Shown piece by piece: positions 43,286-54,568 of a stretch of DNA of 64,000 nucleotides. The notes under the pieces were generated by a model, which searched no databases, was not told the DNA's origin, and saw nothing but the letters and a program-made list of their open reading frames with translations. The stretch comes from Kalaharituber pfeilii (Eukaryota > Ascomycota > Pezizomycetes > Pezizales > Pezizaceae). How positions within the stretch are numbered: the first letter of the stretch is position 1; the number at the start of each line of letters is the position of its first letter. A program made the translations under genes and the position numbers. The DNA lies in NCBI GenBank assembly GCA_015179045.1, contig WHUZ01000012.1, positions 62,001 to 126,000 on the forward strand, in the 5' to 3' direction.

Positions 43286-44082
43286 ATGGCGGACTACGAT
43301 GAACCGCCGCCAAACATGCAGGGCCTCAGCCTATCCGACTCACCGCCCTCCCGCACTCCCACGAGTCGCCAGCAGAAGCCGCTGTCTGCCAATGTCGATC
43401 CCGAAGCCCGCGATGCAGCCCTCAGAGCTGAACTGGCTGGCGTGCAGCAGATAAACAAAGTCATTGAGGGTGTGATCGGATCATTGGAAAAGGCCAGGGC
43501 TAATATGGAGGTACATTAACCATCAAGTGAACTGAAATGCAAAACTGCAACGTTAAAGTAAATTAAGAAAGAATTTAAAGTAGTTAACTGACACTCGGCC
43601 GCTCGCATCTAAAGACGGTCGCTTCAACAGTGAACAATGCCAACACTTTGCTCAATTTGTGGATTCGCATACTATCGCAGACGGAGCACACCCAGCGACT
43701 TCTGCTCTCTGGACACTGGGAAGGAGCTACGAAGGACCTTGCAGATATAGAGGCAGAAGCCCTCGCAAGGGCACAGGAAGCTGAGCGGCGGAGAGAAGAA
43801 GAACGATTAAGGGCTGCTGCAAGAGAACGAGAACGGGCTGCTGCCGCTGCCGCACGAGAAGCTGGTGAGAACAGACCCCCGAGTAGGTCTGGCCGAGGTG
43901 GATACGGGAGGGTTAGAGGCAGGGTAGGAATTGCCGGCGGAACCACCGGTGGAACAAGCAGGATACCAGCAGGTAGCGCAAGCTCAAGCGCAGAAACGGC
44001 GAGAGGGAGAGGCTTACCAAGAGGCCTAAGACGGGGCGGAGGAAGGTTAGGTAGCGCAGGGAGGGGAACGGGGAAAGGCTGA
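43286..44082 (+). CDS. DUO1: DASH/Dam1 complex subunit Duo1
   Basis: Duo1 is part of the fungal ring complex that couples kinetochores to microtubules. Two exons, 43286-43510 and 43615-44082, give 230 residues. The start MADYDEPPPNMQGLSLSD is followed by the conserved core DAALRAELAGVQQINKVIEGVIGSLEKARANMETVASTV (read across the intron; only its pieces are needed for recognition) and then LLNLWIRILSQTEHTQRLL, typical of Duo1. A Glu/Arg/Ala-rich helix (about residues 125-160) and a Gly/Arg-rich disordered tail (RGRG, RGGG) end the protein. An ATG further upstream would add a leader not seen in the family. Confidence 0.85.
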
Positions 44083-44511
44083 AATGAAATTCATGGAATT
44101 CATGGAAAAAAGGGCAAACAGACAGGACAAGGATTTACTAAAGTTCTTATGCACCGCTGCAATGACATTTGGTACTGTGACACAGCTACCTCATATCTGT
44201 GCTTAATGCTTGGTGAATTAGAAGTTTTGGGGAAGAGGAAAACTGAGCGGAATAGGATACCAAAAACAATTGAAGGAGATACCACTACCTTAGCTACCTC
44301 AGGTGCCAGCTGCGGCCACGAGCCGCTGCGCGTAAGGCAGCTCCTTGGCCAAAGCCTGAGAGCTTGCGCGTGCAGATCCCTGCATCCGGCGCATGCCAAA
44401 GCGACACCAGCTATTCCTTCTTGCAACTGTCCCGCACTCCCGCTGCTTGATTGCTTAACTGCACCGACTCGCATGCACGCCCACAGAATTTTATAGCAAA
44501 TAGTCCTCGTC
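44083..44511. other. Intergenic, promoter of the next gene
   Basis: No feature recognised beyond the upstream region of the gene at 44512. Confidence 0.5.
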
Positions 44512-46037
44512 ATGCATCGCTGGACCCCCCAACGATCCAAGCCCAGACGCTACATCCTAATTGACGATGAGAAGGGGGACGATGCGGAGGATGCGCGATC
44601 ACAGCAGCAGGAGGAGGAGAAGGAGGAGGAGGGCGGTAGTGCCTTCTTGAGCAGATATGAAGGTACCGGAGTATGCCCTTATCTTCGCGCATCTTTCTCT
44701 CTTTTGCAACCATTCCTTTTCATTGTCTCCACCAGGCCCATTGTCATGTCTCCCATGTCCATAATGTCGCAAGTACTTAACCAGCCTTCTCCATTCCCAC
44801 AGACCTCATCCACACCCTCCGTCAACATCTCACAATCCTAAAATCGGAAGCCGAAAAGCACCAACGCGAGCAAGAACGACGGTTTCGCGTCATCGAGAAG
44901 GCCATCGCAAAGCTGGAGAGTGAAGCTGAGCGGGCTACGGGACGGAAAAGGTGGCATATAAAAACGGGTGTGAGGAGGTCGACAGAGGTGGAACAGGAGG
45001 GATATAGGGATGAGGATGATGCGCCGGTATTGTCGCAGAAGAGGAGAAGACTGAATCTGAATAAGCGGCATCAAAGGAACTATGAGGAGGAGGATGTGGA
45101 TTTGGAAGGCGGAATGATAACATCGCAGAAACCGAAGCCGAAACGGCAGCCGGAACGGCAGGTGATCGATACCGACTCGCATCCGTACATCCCGAGACTT
45201 GCCTATGTGGGTGCTGAAGACTCGGATCAGCCGGAAACCAATTGGCAGCTATTGGATTCAGACGCGGAGCTTCCGAGAAAGAGCTTCATGATTTTGATTC
45301 AGAGCCCTGGGAAGAAAAAATCGAAGCGGAAACAGCAACAACAGCAGCCACGAGAGCCATCGCAGCAGAATAGACCTTCTAAACCGCTGAAGCAGCCAAA
45401 GCGAACAGCACTGCCGCTTCCCCTACCGCCACCATCGCCGGGAGGACCACATTCTCCTTTGAATCCAGTACCTGGCCCTGCCCCGGAAGCCCCCCACTCT
45501 CAAAGCCCCCTCTTCTTCGACTACGGCAGTGATGAAGAGGACGAAGGCGACAGCGACAGATTAAATCTTAGCCTCAACGGGGCCACCACGATTACCACCA
45601 ACAACACCCTCCCACAATCCATGGACCTCGATGACCCCGACCGCGACTGTGCCCCTGACCCTCCCCAGCCTCACTCCCGCAAATACATCCCCCCAACCTT
45701 CCCTCACATCCACGACCGTCTTCCCGGCTGGGATGAAGTGGAAGGCGATGATCAAGGCGACGACACCTTCCCCCGCGACTTCGTGTCCAGTCCAGGCTTC
45801 TTCGGCGCGTACAACAAACGCCGACAGGCGCGCGGACTGGCCCCATTGAAAAGAGTTACGGAAGAGGACGTGACGCCAAGAAAGGGGAAAGGAAAGGAGA
45901 AGGAAGGCTGGGGTGGTGGGGTGGCCGGCTCGCCGTTGCCAGTGGGCAGAGCAAGAGCAGAAGGAACTTTTGGGTCGAGTGAGCAGAGGAAGAGGGCGAC
46001 TGAGTTCTTGGATGATGTTCTGTGGCCGTCGCCGTGA
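44512..46037 (+). CDS. Disordered, charged nuclear-type protein, function unknown
   Basis: Two exons, 44512-44662 and 44803-46037, give about 461 residues. I do not recognise the family. Near the N-terminus there is an acidic patch and then a coiled coil (DLIHTLRQHLTILKSEAEKH, RRFRVIEKAIAKLESEAERA). The middle holds basic clusters (QKRRRLNLNKRHQR, GKKKSKRKQQQQQ) that look like nuclear localisation signals and long Pro/Ser-rich stretches. The only compact, probably conserved part is near the end: HIHDRLPGWDEVEGD and DFVSSPGFFGAYNKRRQARG, then a short helix RATEFLDDVLWPSP. A chromatin or cell-cycle role is possible but unsupported. Confidence 0.75.
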
Positions 46038-46591
46038 GGGTAGTGAGGTTAGGTGAGGGAAGAGCTTGGGGGAGGAGAGGTGGGATAGAGTATAAGGCTA
46101 GCTCATTTGTAATATAAGCATTGACCATTGCTACGAGGTGCCTAGGTGATATTCACTGCATACAATCATTATATAATGTCCTTATTTGCAGCCTCCCGAC
46201 TTGAATACTTGATAGGAGAAAGTCCTACTTCTAAGTACTGAAGTAGTAACTAACTACTAGTAGCATCAACCTCTTTCCTCTTGCCAATTTACAGAGGAGA
46301 GACTAAAGTCTCAAGGATTAGATACAGCTTGACAAATGCACGTAACTTCACCTCCAATACCTTCTCAGAGTTATCCGAGTTGTTGAAACATGCAGAATCG
46401 TGGATTATACTTTCTCAATCACCTCGTAGTTCACGATTTTCCAATGATAATTGGTAACAGCTGTGATCACATTTTTCGAACAATGCGAGATACCTTAGTT
46501 TTACTACCTTTTTCGACTATTTTGTCCCCAGGATATTCCCAGAATGACTTCCACGGTCCATCCAGCTTCATACTGTAGCCCCCTTGGTTTC

Positions 46592-46626
<35 letters not shown>

Positions 46627-46736
46627 TGCCCTTCTACCCCATCTTCTCCTCTTAACCCCCTTCTCCTCTTAAAACCCCCTCCCCTCTTCGACTTCCCCTT
46701 TGACTCCTAATATTTCCTCCGCTGTCGCCTTCTTCT
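46038..46736. other. Intergenic with 28-base poly-A tract
   Basis: A run of about 28 A spans 46595-46622, just downstream (on the minus strand, a T-run) of the DAP1-like gene. No gene seen. Confidence 0.5.
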
Positions 46737-47328
46737 TTACCTTTTCACCCCCTCTCCTTGCACCTCCTCCTCTTCGTTTTCCCCAGCCTCCCCATTCTCC
46801 ACCAACTCGCCCACTACCGCATACTTATTCCCGAAATGCCCCTCCCACTCCCTCAGAGCGTTCCTCTCCTCCTCCGTTAAATCCTCCAACCCGTCAATCT
46901 TCCCATTCGGATCCGTTAACATCTCCGACTCGAAGCTCCCCTTCGCCAACCCTCTTGACGCATCGTGGCCTGCAAAATTCTCATAGGGCCCGCCGGGGCC
47001 GTAGAAGGCCTTGCCGGACGTGACATCGAAGACTTTTCCGGAGACGGCGAGGTAGACTTGAGGTTTGTCGATGCCATTATAGGGGAGCAGGGTTAGTGGA
47101 GTGTATCTTTTGTAAACGATGGGGGGCGGACGGGTAACGGTGGGGAGAGTGGTGGGGCGGAGGCGCAGGTATGCGATGTAGATGGCGATGGAGAGAAGGA
47201 GAAGATTGAGGGGGTGAAGATTGGGAGACTGTAGTGTGCAGAAATGTTAGTTACGATTTGCGGTGAGGATGTGGGGTAGGGGGGAATTACACTTGCGTCT
47301 CCGCGGGTGGTGGTGGCTGATGTGGCAT
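46737..47328 (-). CDS. DAP1: Cytochrome b5-like heme/steroid-binding protein, DAP1/MAPR family
   Basis: Membrane-bound heme protein that supports cytochrome P450 enzymes in sterol synthesis. Two exons, 47328-47293 and 47228-46737, give 175 residues, near the length of yeast Dap1 (152). A short N-terminus (MPHQPPPPAETQ) precedes a membrane segment (LNLLLLSIAIYIAYL). The heme-binding domain reads YTPLTLLPYNG, VYLAVSGKVFDVTSG, FYGPGGPYENFAGHDASRGLA and ends with WEGHFGNKY. The Tyr residues of KAFYGPGGPY are the usual heme-contact positions in this family. The C-terminal tail is acidic. Confidence 0.9.
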
Positions 47329-50300
47329 TGGGTGTAGGCGCTAACTGTAGGTGAGAACGTTCTAAGTACTAGTATGCGTACACGACTGCTATCAAAACGT
47401 TATGTTGTTGTGTCGTTGATTATCGTCGGAGAGGACTCGACAAGCACACAGTCTCCGCGTGGGGCAGAGGGGAAAAAGCACAATTGGGCGGTTGTCCGTG
47501 TTTCCGATGACGCTGCTTCGTGTCGCTTTGCAAAGAGCGTATCATATGTGGGGCCGGATTCACGTCATGCTTGTGATAATTGATAGGTGGTCAGAAGCAT
47601 ATATAGTTAGCCTCCGGACATGACGAGAACAGGTAAGAGCCATGGCACGGCATCTTCTCCATCCGACGGCCGGGCCCCAGCACACAGCACGGCATCACGT
47701 CAACGTGTGTATCATAGCCGCGGGCGTAACACACAGTAGCAGGGTTGTGACACATTGCTGCCTGAGGACGAGTAAACCAACGAGGGTAGGTGATCGTCAC
47801 GGACATTTTGTGTATTCTGACCATGCAAACCTCCGTGATCAACTGCTGTTCAGATCGTGCCCTTACTGACGGAATGCATAACATGCCAGCAGCAGCCTCT
47901 CTTTTGTGCAACAAACAGTATACGTTATCATGATGAGTCAAGAAGAATCTACAATCTGCCCTTATTACCGCTGTTATATGCCCCTCACAGCTTCCAGATG
48001 CGCAGGTTGTGCTTGTAAGAACCCACAGTGACAGCAAGCCGATCACAACTCATAAAACAGAGACATGTTCAAGCAAGACTTTTTTTTTGTCCTAGTCCCT
48101 TGTAACAGACCTAGAGCGTGCTCAGCAATTTGAATGTCGATTTGATATCAGCGCATAACTAACATAAGGGGAAGGGACTTAGATTTTGAATACCACCTTG
48201 TGATGCGTGCTGTATATATGCAACGTAAGCTCCGACTGCTTATAATTGAAGACATGGGAAGTCGACGCCGCCGGCAGTACTGCCTCTACGTCATGGCTTG
48301 GAATTTGTGTCGAAAGGAAGAGAGTGCCGTTGTGTGCTGCTGTGAGCGGCGGCATTGTATATACTGGGCTACCATGAGTGACTTCAAAGCGGGAATGCGA
48401 ACTTAGTGCTGATGTACTCGTACTGTACACGTGACTATTGAAAAGCAGAGAACAACACAGCTTACTTGATGTACTATCCTCGTATACCATACGTATACCA
48501 TATATGCTGGCCATTCTTCCTCAGTTACGACAACCTTAGAGATACTTGAACCTTTATGGCAGCCATGAGGTCATTGATGATGAACACATGCCAGCTGCTT
48601 TGCCAAGCCAGCCGTGACCGCCTATTACCGTTTAAGGCAACACTAAATGTATTACCCAGAATAGGCGATATCAATCCGCCTTAGAATGGGACTACTAACT
48701 TGGACTTGGTCCGCCGTTGTTGCAACCAAATATCGCCCTGGTTCTTTGACCGCTGCCTTCAGTCGCTCTTTTTGAAGCTCATTGCGGACTGGCCAGAAAT
48801 ACACAAGTCTATTGCTTTAAGAGCTCTACATCTAGCATCGGGAGTGGCTGATCACAATTGCATTCATTATACAGAAAGTATATACGCATCCTAGAAAGCA
48901 TGTTCACAAAGTGTTCTTATATATCCCCCCCTTGAAGCGCCAGAGCAGCAATAGGTAAATCTCTTCATTTATGTGTCGATGTCACTTAGCTCGATAATAA
49001 ATAAAGTTACCGTTGCAAAGCTCGAGTGTCTTCGCTCAGGCATAGGTGCACACCCTCTAGTCTGGTTATTGCTAACAGCAGGGCCAAAGCATCTCTTGAC
49101 ATAGTCCGTAGCCAGTTACGAGATTACTCTTCATCCTCAACACAAGAGAACTGGTATGTTACGGGATGATACATGTTTGTTATAGTTAATATCATATTCC
49201 ATAGTTCATGCTTTACCGAAAACTCGGCTGGCCGGCGTGCATCTACCGAACGGCGATACTTGCACACCGGAAACTTGGAATTTAGATTTTGGTTTGAGAC
49301 TGGCTGATTGTGATAAACAGTCCAGTATCTTGAGACGGAAAGACTAGTCTTACGAAGATGGGCTGGGTACTTAGAAGCAATTCTTGGTGCCTAAGACAAT
49401 TTGAGCAAAGGTGAACATACGATAATAGCGACTTCGCATTGGGGAATAATGTTCTTGAGACATAATAGAGTAGAGCGACTTAGCTTGTGGCCATTCAGCA
49501 GGTTACTCGAGACTGGCGGGGTATAGAGGGGTCGAGTATTATGGGCAAATGGCTAGCAAATATGAACTGAGCAGTTCGCATGGTGTAAAGTTACGTTCAA
49601 TTGAACTAGAATGATTAGTGACGGTCTGTATTACTTACAGGAGCTTTAGGATGAATATATTTCTGGGCGTAGAACCGCTACATCACTGCTACAATACCAG
49701 CGTTGTGTTTGGCAGACGAAATGCAACCAGGCAATCACGGATTGCCGACTGTGGTTGCACACATACATCAACAAGACTAGTGAAAAAGCGTGGGAGGCCG
49801 AGATCGAAGCCGGCCTTGGTGGGATTGAAGGATGAAAGAGTGCTTAGGTGTGTTCACTGATATCATGACGTTACACATGGTTTATCGATAACGGTAGGTA
49901 CTATGTATGTATCATAAGCGCGTGCAAAGACACTGGGTGCGGTACTATCATATGTACTGTACTTTCATCCTTTGTCTCGGCGCCTTGCCCCAACAATCCG
50001 CTGCACACAAACATGTGCCCCTGTGGCCCCCATGCTATCTGCAAGTTGAAGATGCAGGGACACGGGAAGCATCCGACTCCGATCATCAACGATCAGGTAT
50101 GCTGTGAAGCTTTGGGAACACAGATCTAGAATGACATTATATTATCCTTAGCTCAGCGATATTGTTAAGAGCTGCTGGGTGTACTCGGGTGGTGGGAGGG
50201 CACTAGAAAAATACATTGGACAGACATTGGCGTGCTTAATCAAGTTCATCCCGCTTCTGTCACCGTTCAACAGAACGCTGGTTATTCAAGTAAGAATGTA

Positions 50301-50449
50301 ACTTCTCGCCCCCGGTCAATGACATAGGGTCAAAAATTCAACTTTCCTCGTAGGGCTAAAATTCAAGTTGCCAAAAAGAAACGGATGCCGAAGGGGCGAG
50401 GAGATAAAAGGGTTTGTAAGCATGCTCCACCTTCTGCCACAGTAAGGAA

Positions 50450-50481
<32 letters not shown>

Positions 50482-52217
50482 CATTACTCACATGCCGCCT
50501 GTGGGCTATGGTGAGATTAAGCACATGAGGAAGTAAAAGGAATAACAAAGGCGAAAAAGGAAAAGAAATAACCAAGTGATGACATTGCAATGAATCCAAC
50601 AGGCCAGGCCAGCTCAGGCCATTCAGACAGGATTAAGCCAATTAAACGAATCCCTCTACAGCTATCCAGGTGAATTAAGGCCAGCGTTTACCAAATTGTT
50701 TGAGTATTTAAATGAGTAGAATCTTCCATATATCGAGAATTTTAAACAGCAGCAGTCTATGACTTTAGTCAAGTATGTATCACGTACCTAAATCCCCGCC
50801 ATAGCCCACACTGGCAGGGTGGCACGCGAGTAATGATAAAAAAAAAAAAAAAAAAAAAAAAAAAATGTATGTATCACACTTTATATTCAAGTATATATAC
50901 TAACAAATATTTTAGAAATGACGGACCTTCCCCCAGGCCATTTCTGGCTCCATACTCTGCACTCTCCTCATATGTGTTTGGCTGATTCTTCTTTCTCCCC
51001 GCACCATCGGTCAGTAAGGAAAAGCTCTTCCCCATAACATACTCGATATATAATATCTCCTACTCTTCAGCACCCAAAAACCAGTCTATTAATTACCCTG
51101 ATCCAGTCTCCTACTTCAGCACTCAAGATCCTTCATGATATCAGTCTCCGTGGTGTTGAGGTTACCATCGCGGTAATTCGGGATCATCACGTGCCCTTGC
51201 GTAATACACGCGCACTGCGCTAAGAGTTTTACCTCTTAAGTAAGTGAATACGGTACATATATGCACCCAAACGTTGATTCTTTTGGGCATAAATGCTGCA
51301 TAGCCCTCCAACTTGCCGTACCTATCTGTATCTGTAGAATATAAGATGCGTATGAGGGACTGGCTCGTTGTGCACGAGAACCAGAAGGTGCTGGTGCAGA
51401 AAGAGAATGGTGACAGTCAATGCAGGATAATGTAGAGCTGACCAGTAGGGCTGAACTCGTGAAGCGCCACGGATCAGCAGGGCCAGGGAGATCCAGCTCC
51501 AGCGCAACAAGGCAAAGGCACTGGGATACTTACTTCATGATTACCAAAAGCTCCCACAGTTGGGTAAGCTAGCCTTGCGCCTGATTGGCGCACAGCTTCG
51601 GCTGCAGCTGACCAGGAATTATCAGACTACAGCTGATCAGAGATATGATATGACTTGGAAAGGCACATGCACTTGACGGCCATCCGTGACTGCTCCGATT
51701 TGAAGGGTAGGCACGTTAATTGCTACCATGGCCTTGATTTTCTGTTTTTAAATTGCACTTCTGGCCATACGAGTACGAGTAGCCTTCTGCGCTTTTCTTT
51801 TTCTTCTCTGCTTCTAATAACTGCTAGTGCGCTCCTCGCCATTTTCCACAAGCGTTCTTGCGCCTTGCCCCGCTTGCTTCTGAGAGTGCAGGTTTGTTTA
51901 ATTGCCGGGTACGTCACAGCCTTTTTCAAGCGCCCTCCTCTTCGCCTAAATCTAACCCAGCTCACGGAGCTTAGAGTTGATGTGCCGCTTTCGAAACACT
52001 ATTGCTCTGCCCTCATACCCTCTCTAAAAGTATATCAATCAGGTTCCTGAATTCGGTCTTATATAAACAGCCCCACAGACGTCTCCCCCACTTGTGTCAT
52101 CACTGCCCTGGTTACGAGACTACTAGTTGCCCTCACATCGTTCAGCTGTTATTTCAGCAGGAAGCAAAAACTGCACTGTACTCTCGCTTCGCCACGGCAG
52201 AAGCGCAGAATAACAAA
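47329..52217. other. Gene-poor stretch of nearly 5 kb
   Basis: No gene could be supported. It contains a poly-T tract at about 50451-50476 and a poly-A tract at about 50839-50865. A short AT-hook-like peptide (KKRGRPRSKP) is coded near 49786-49815 without other support. The 3' end holds the 5' leader of the IFRD gene, including one GGTTACGAGACTA motif. Confidence 0.45.
52107..52123 (+). repeat. Dispersed GGTTACGAGACTA motif, copy 3
   Basis: CCTGGTTACGAGACTAC, 95 bases upstream of the IFRD start codon, so it may be within the 5' leader of that gene. Confidence 0.6.
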
Positions 52218-53836
52218 ATGTCGAATCTCCGCCGAAAAGCGCTGGAACACAACGGAGAGGGTATCAACCCGAAACTACTGAACCCAAATAAGACTATCTC
52301 GCGCAAGGCCGCTTCTCGGGCAAGCTCCGCTGCATCTAGTAGGGCTGGTTCACGTACCACTTCCAGAGCAACTTCAAGGCAAGTTAGTGAGGACGAGTGG
52401 GAGACTGACGACGCCGCAACTGTCGTAAGGTGGGGGTTCATATTTTCATTATATAGCAACATCTACGTGAACTCCCATCTCATTCTGATCGTTTGTTGAC
52501 CCCTCGGTGACTATTATAGCCAAGACTCTTTACAAGATGAAATGTTGGAATCATCAGGAGACCCTTCAGGAAAGCAAGCGCTGAAGGACATAATGGATGA
52601 GGTATTAGATCGAAAGAGAAGTTCAGTAGAAGGCCGAGAATGGACGTACTCAAATTATATTCGATATCTGCTTGCCAATTACTCCCGAGAGGACATCTAC
52701 GATCGAGCTGCCGAGCTAGTTGACGCATTTTTAAGGAGTATCAAGGGAGGAAGATCAGAGAAAGAGGCGATACTAGCTACCAGAGGTGAGTTGAGGCTGC
52801 ATTTCGAGGTTTAACAGCTGTGATATCGAACTAACTGATTCTAGCAATCTGTCTCACAATTGTTACCAATCCCACAGATTATCTGGTGGACAAATGCTTT
52901 GGTACCCTAATGGGCATTATAACGGATCACGAAAGTACCTCAGTCAAAGCCCTTGCTATTTGTACCCTCTCTATAGCACGCTATTATGTTGGTAACGAGA
53001 CAGAGATCAGAACATTGATGTCACATAACCTTGACATCATATGCTCGGATGGACAGTTGGTTGGAGCCGGTGACTCAGCTGAAGTTGTTACTGCGGCGCT
53101 TGAGGGTTGGGGTTTACTTTGTACAGTTTATAATGGGGATATCAAGGAGGTGAACGACGAATCCATGGATGCGTTCATTGACCAGCTTGATAGCACGAGT
53201 GTGGAAGTACAAACCGCAGCAGGAAGGAATATTGCCCTTCTCTATGAGTTGAGCTATACAGTAGCAAACGAAGACATGGATGATAGGGAGATTGAATTCT
53301 TTAAGTCTCGTGGCAAAATGGTAGAATTCGACGAACAGGTGCTTGTTCAAAAGTACCAACCATGCGGCCGGGAAAATGACTTACTCAACACTCTTTCCGG
53401 CCTTACCAAAGGGACAAAGCGACATATGAATAAGAAGGACAGAAGAACTCAGCATTCTGCTTTCCAAACCATCTTGAGAGGTGTAGAGCATCCCCTCAGG
53501 ACAGAAGGGAGCCCCCGCCAAAAACTTGTGGTGCGAAAAGACTATCATTTTGGAATCGACGAGTGGTGGAAGCTCGTCAGAGTAACTGGCCTGAAGAGTA
53601 TTCTAAAAGGAGGTTGGCAGACACACCTCTTGCATAACGAGTCATTCTTGCGCAAGCTAGGGTAAGTAGCACCTGCTTTCGATGAAAATAAGTGGACGTT
53701 ACTGATGAAGCTGTTTTGTACTTCTAGATTGGAGGCTCAATCCACTGATATGGATTACCGCTCTGTGCGGAGTAAGCCCCGGGGAAAGAAGCAGAGATGG
53801 CAATCCTTTATGCCGGAGGATGAGGATACCGGCTAG
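52218..53836 (+). CDS. Interferon-related developmental regulator (IFRD) family protein
   Basis: Four exons, 52218-52429, 52520-52785, 52845-53661 and 53728-53836, give 467 residues. The N-terminus has a Ser/Arg/Ala-rich stretch (ASRASSAASSRAGSRTTSRA), as is usual for the family. The conserved armadillo-like region follows: REWTYSNYIRYLLANYSRED, KEAILATRAICLTIVTN, ALEGWGLLCTVYN, VQTAAGRNIALLYELSY. The C-terminal part has MNKKDRRTQHSAFQTILRGVE and FGIDEWWKLVRVTGLKSIL, the IFRD-C signature. In animals IFRD proteins act as transcription co-regulators and as ribosome hibernation factors; the fungal role is unknown. Confidence 0.92.
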
Positions 53837-54568
53837 AAGCTTGACGTTTTAATTTGTTTCTGTGTGTTTGCTTTCATTCTAGAAGCTTTCAGCTGCATTT
53901 CTTTTTCGTCGTTGGTTATACTCGCGCATCGATTTTTCATCCTTATTGTTTCCTTTAGGATATGGTACTCAAGGTACATGTATAGATTGGATGGGATGCT
54001 GTGGTATTGCGCGATTGATATGTATCGTTCTTTCTTTTTTCCTTTTTTCTCTCTTTCTTACGGTTCCCGAAGGGGCTATGGTCTGTTTGCTTGTCTTGTG
54101 GGGTGCAGCGGTACTGTACATTGAAGCCAGTGCCAGTCTCGCTTTCTTTTATAAATTGGCATATAGGGTCATTCTTTACTGTACTCTGGAGTTTATCTGT
54201 GGGGAATATTAGAGAGCATCTAAACGGCTAAGCATCGCGACATACTGGGGGATCGTCTCAATTTTTCTTCTTTCTTTTTGTTTCTTTTGCCTGGATAAAA
54301 TCAGAAACATAGAGATCTGAAGTGCATATTGCATATTTCAATTTAGACGTTAGATAATGCAGTAGACACTTCCCGACTCGGCAGACTAGGCGCACTTCAC
54401 TTCAGATCACTGTCACATAACCCCTTCGACATAACCCCTTCGCCAGCCCACCTGCACGAGCAAACTGCGACTCGACACTCACTTCGGCTCACTAGTTCGT
54501 TGGTCTTCCCCTCCACAGACGCCCACTCAACCGCATAGTTCAGGGCGGCATCGCGCAGCTCTCAGCTC
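53837..54568. other. Intergenic between IFRD and GUF1
   Basis: T/C-rich sequence near 54259-54293 and the GUF1 promoter. A short direct repeat of ATAACCCCTTCG lies at 54417-54442. No other gene seen. Confidence 0.5.

Noticed and set aside
51655..52050. 131-codon plus-strand frame upstream of the IFRD gene
   Set aside because: No recognisable family, Leu/Ser-rich composition and position in the likely promoter or leader of the IFRD gene.
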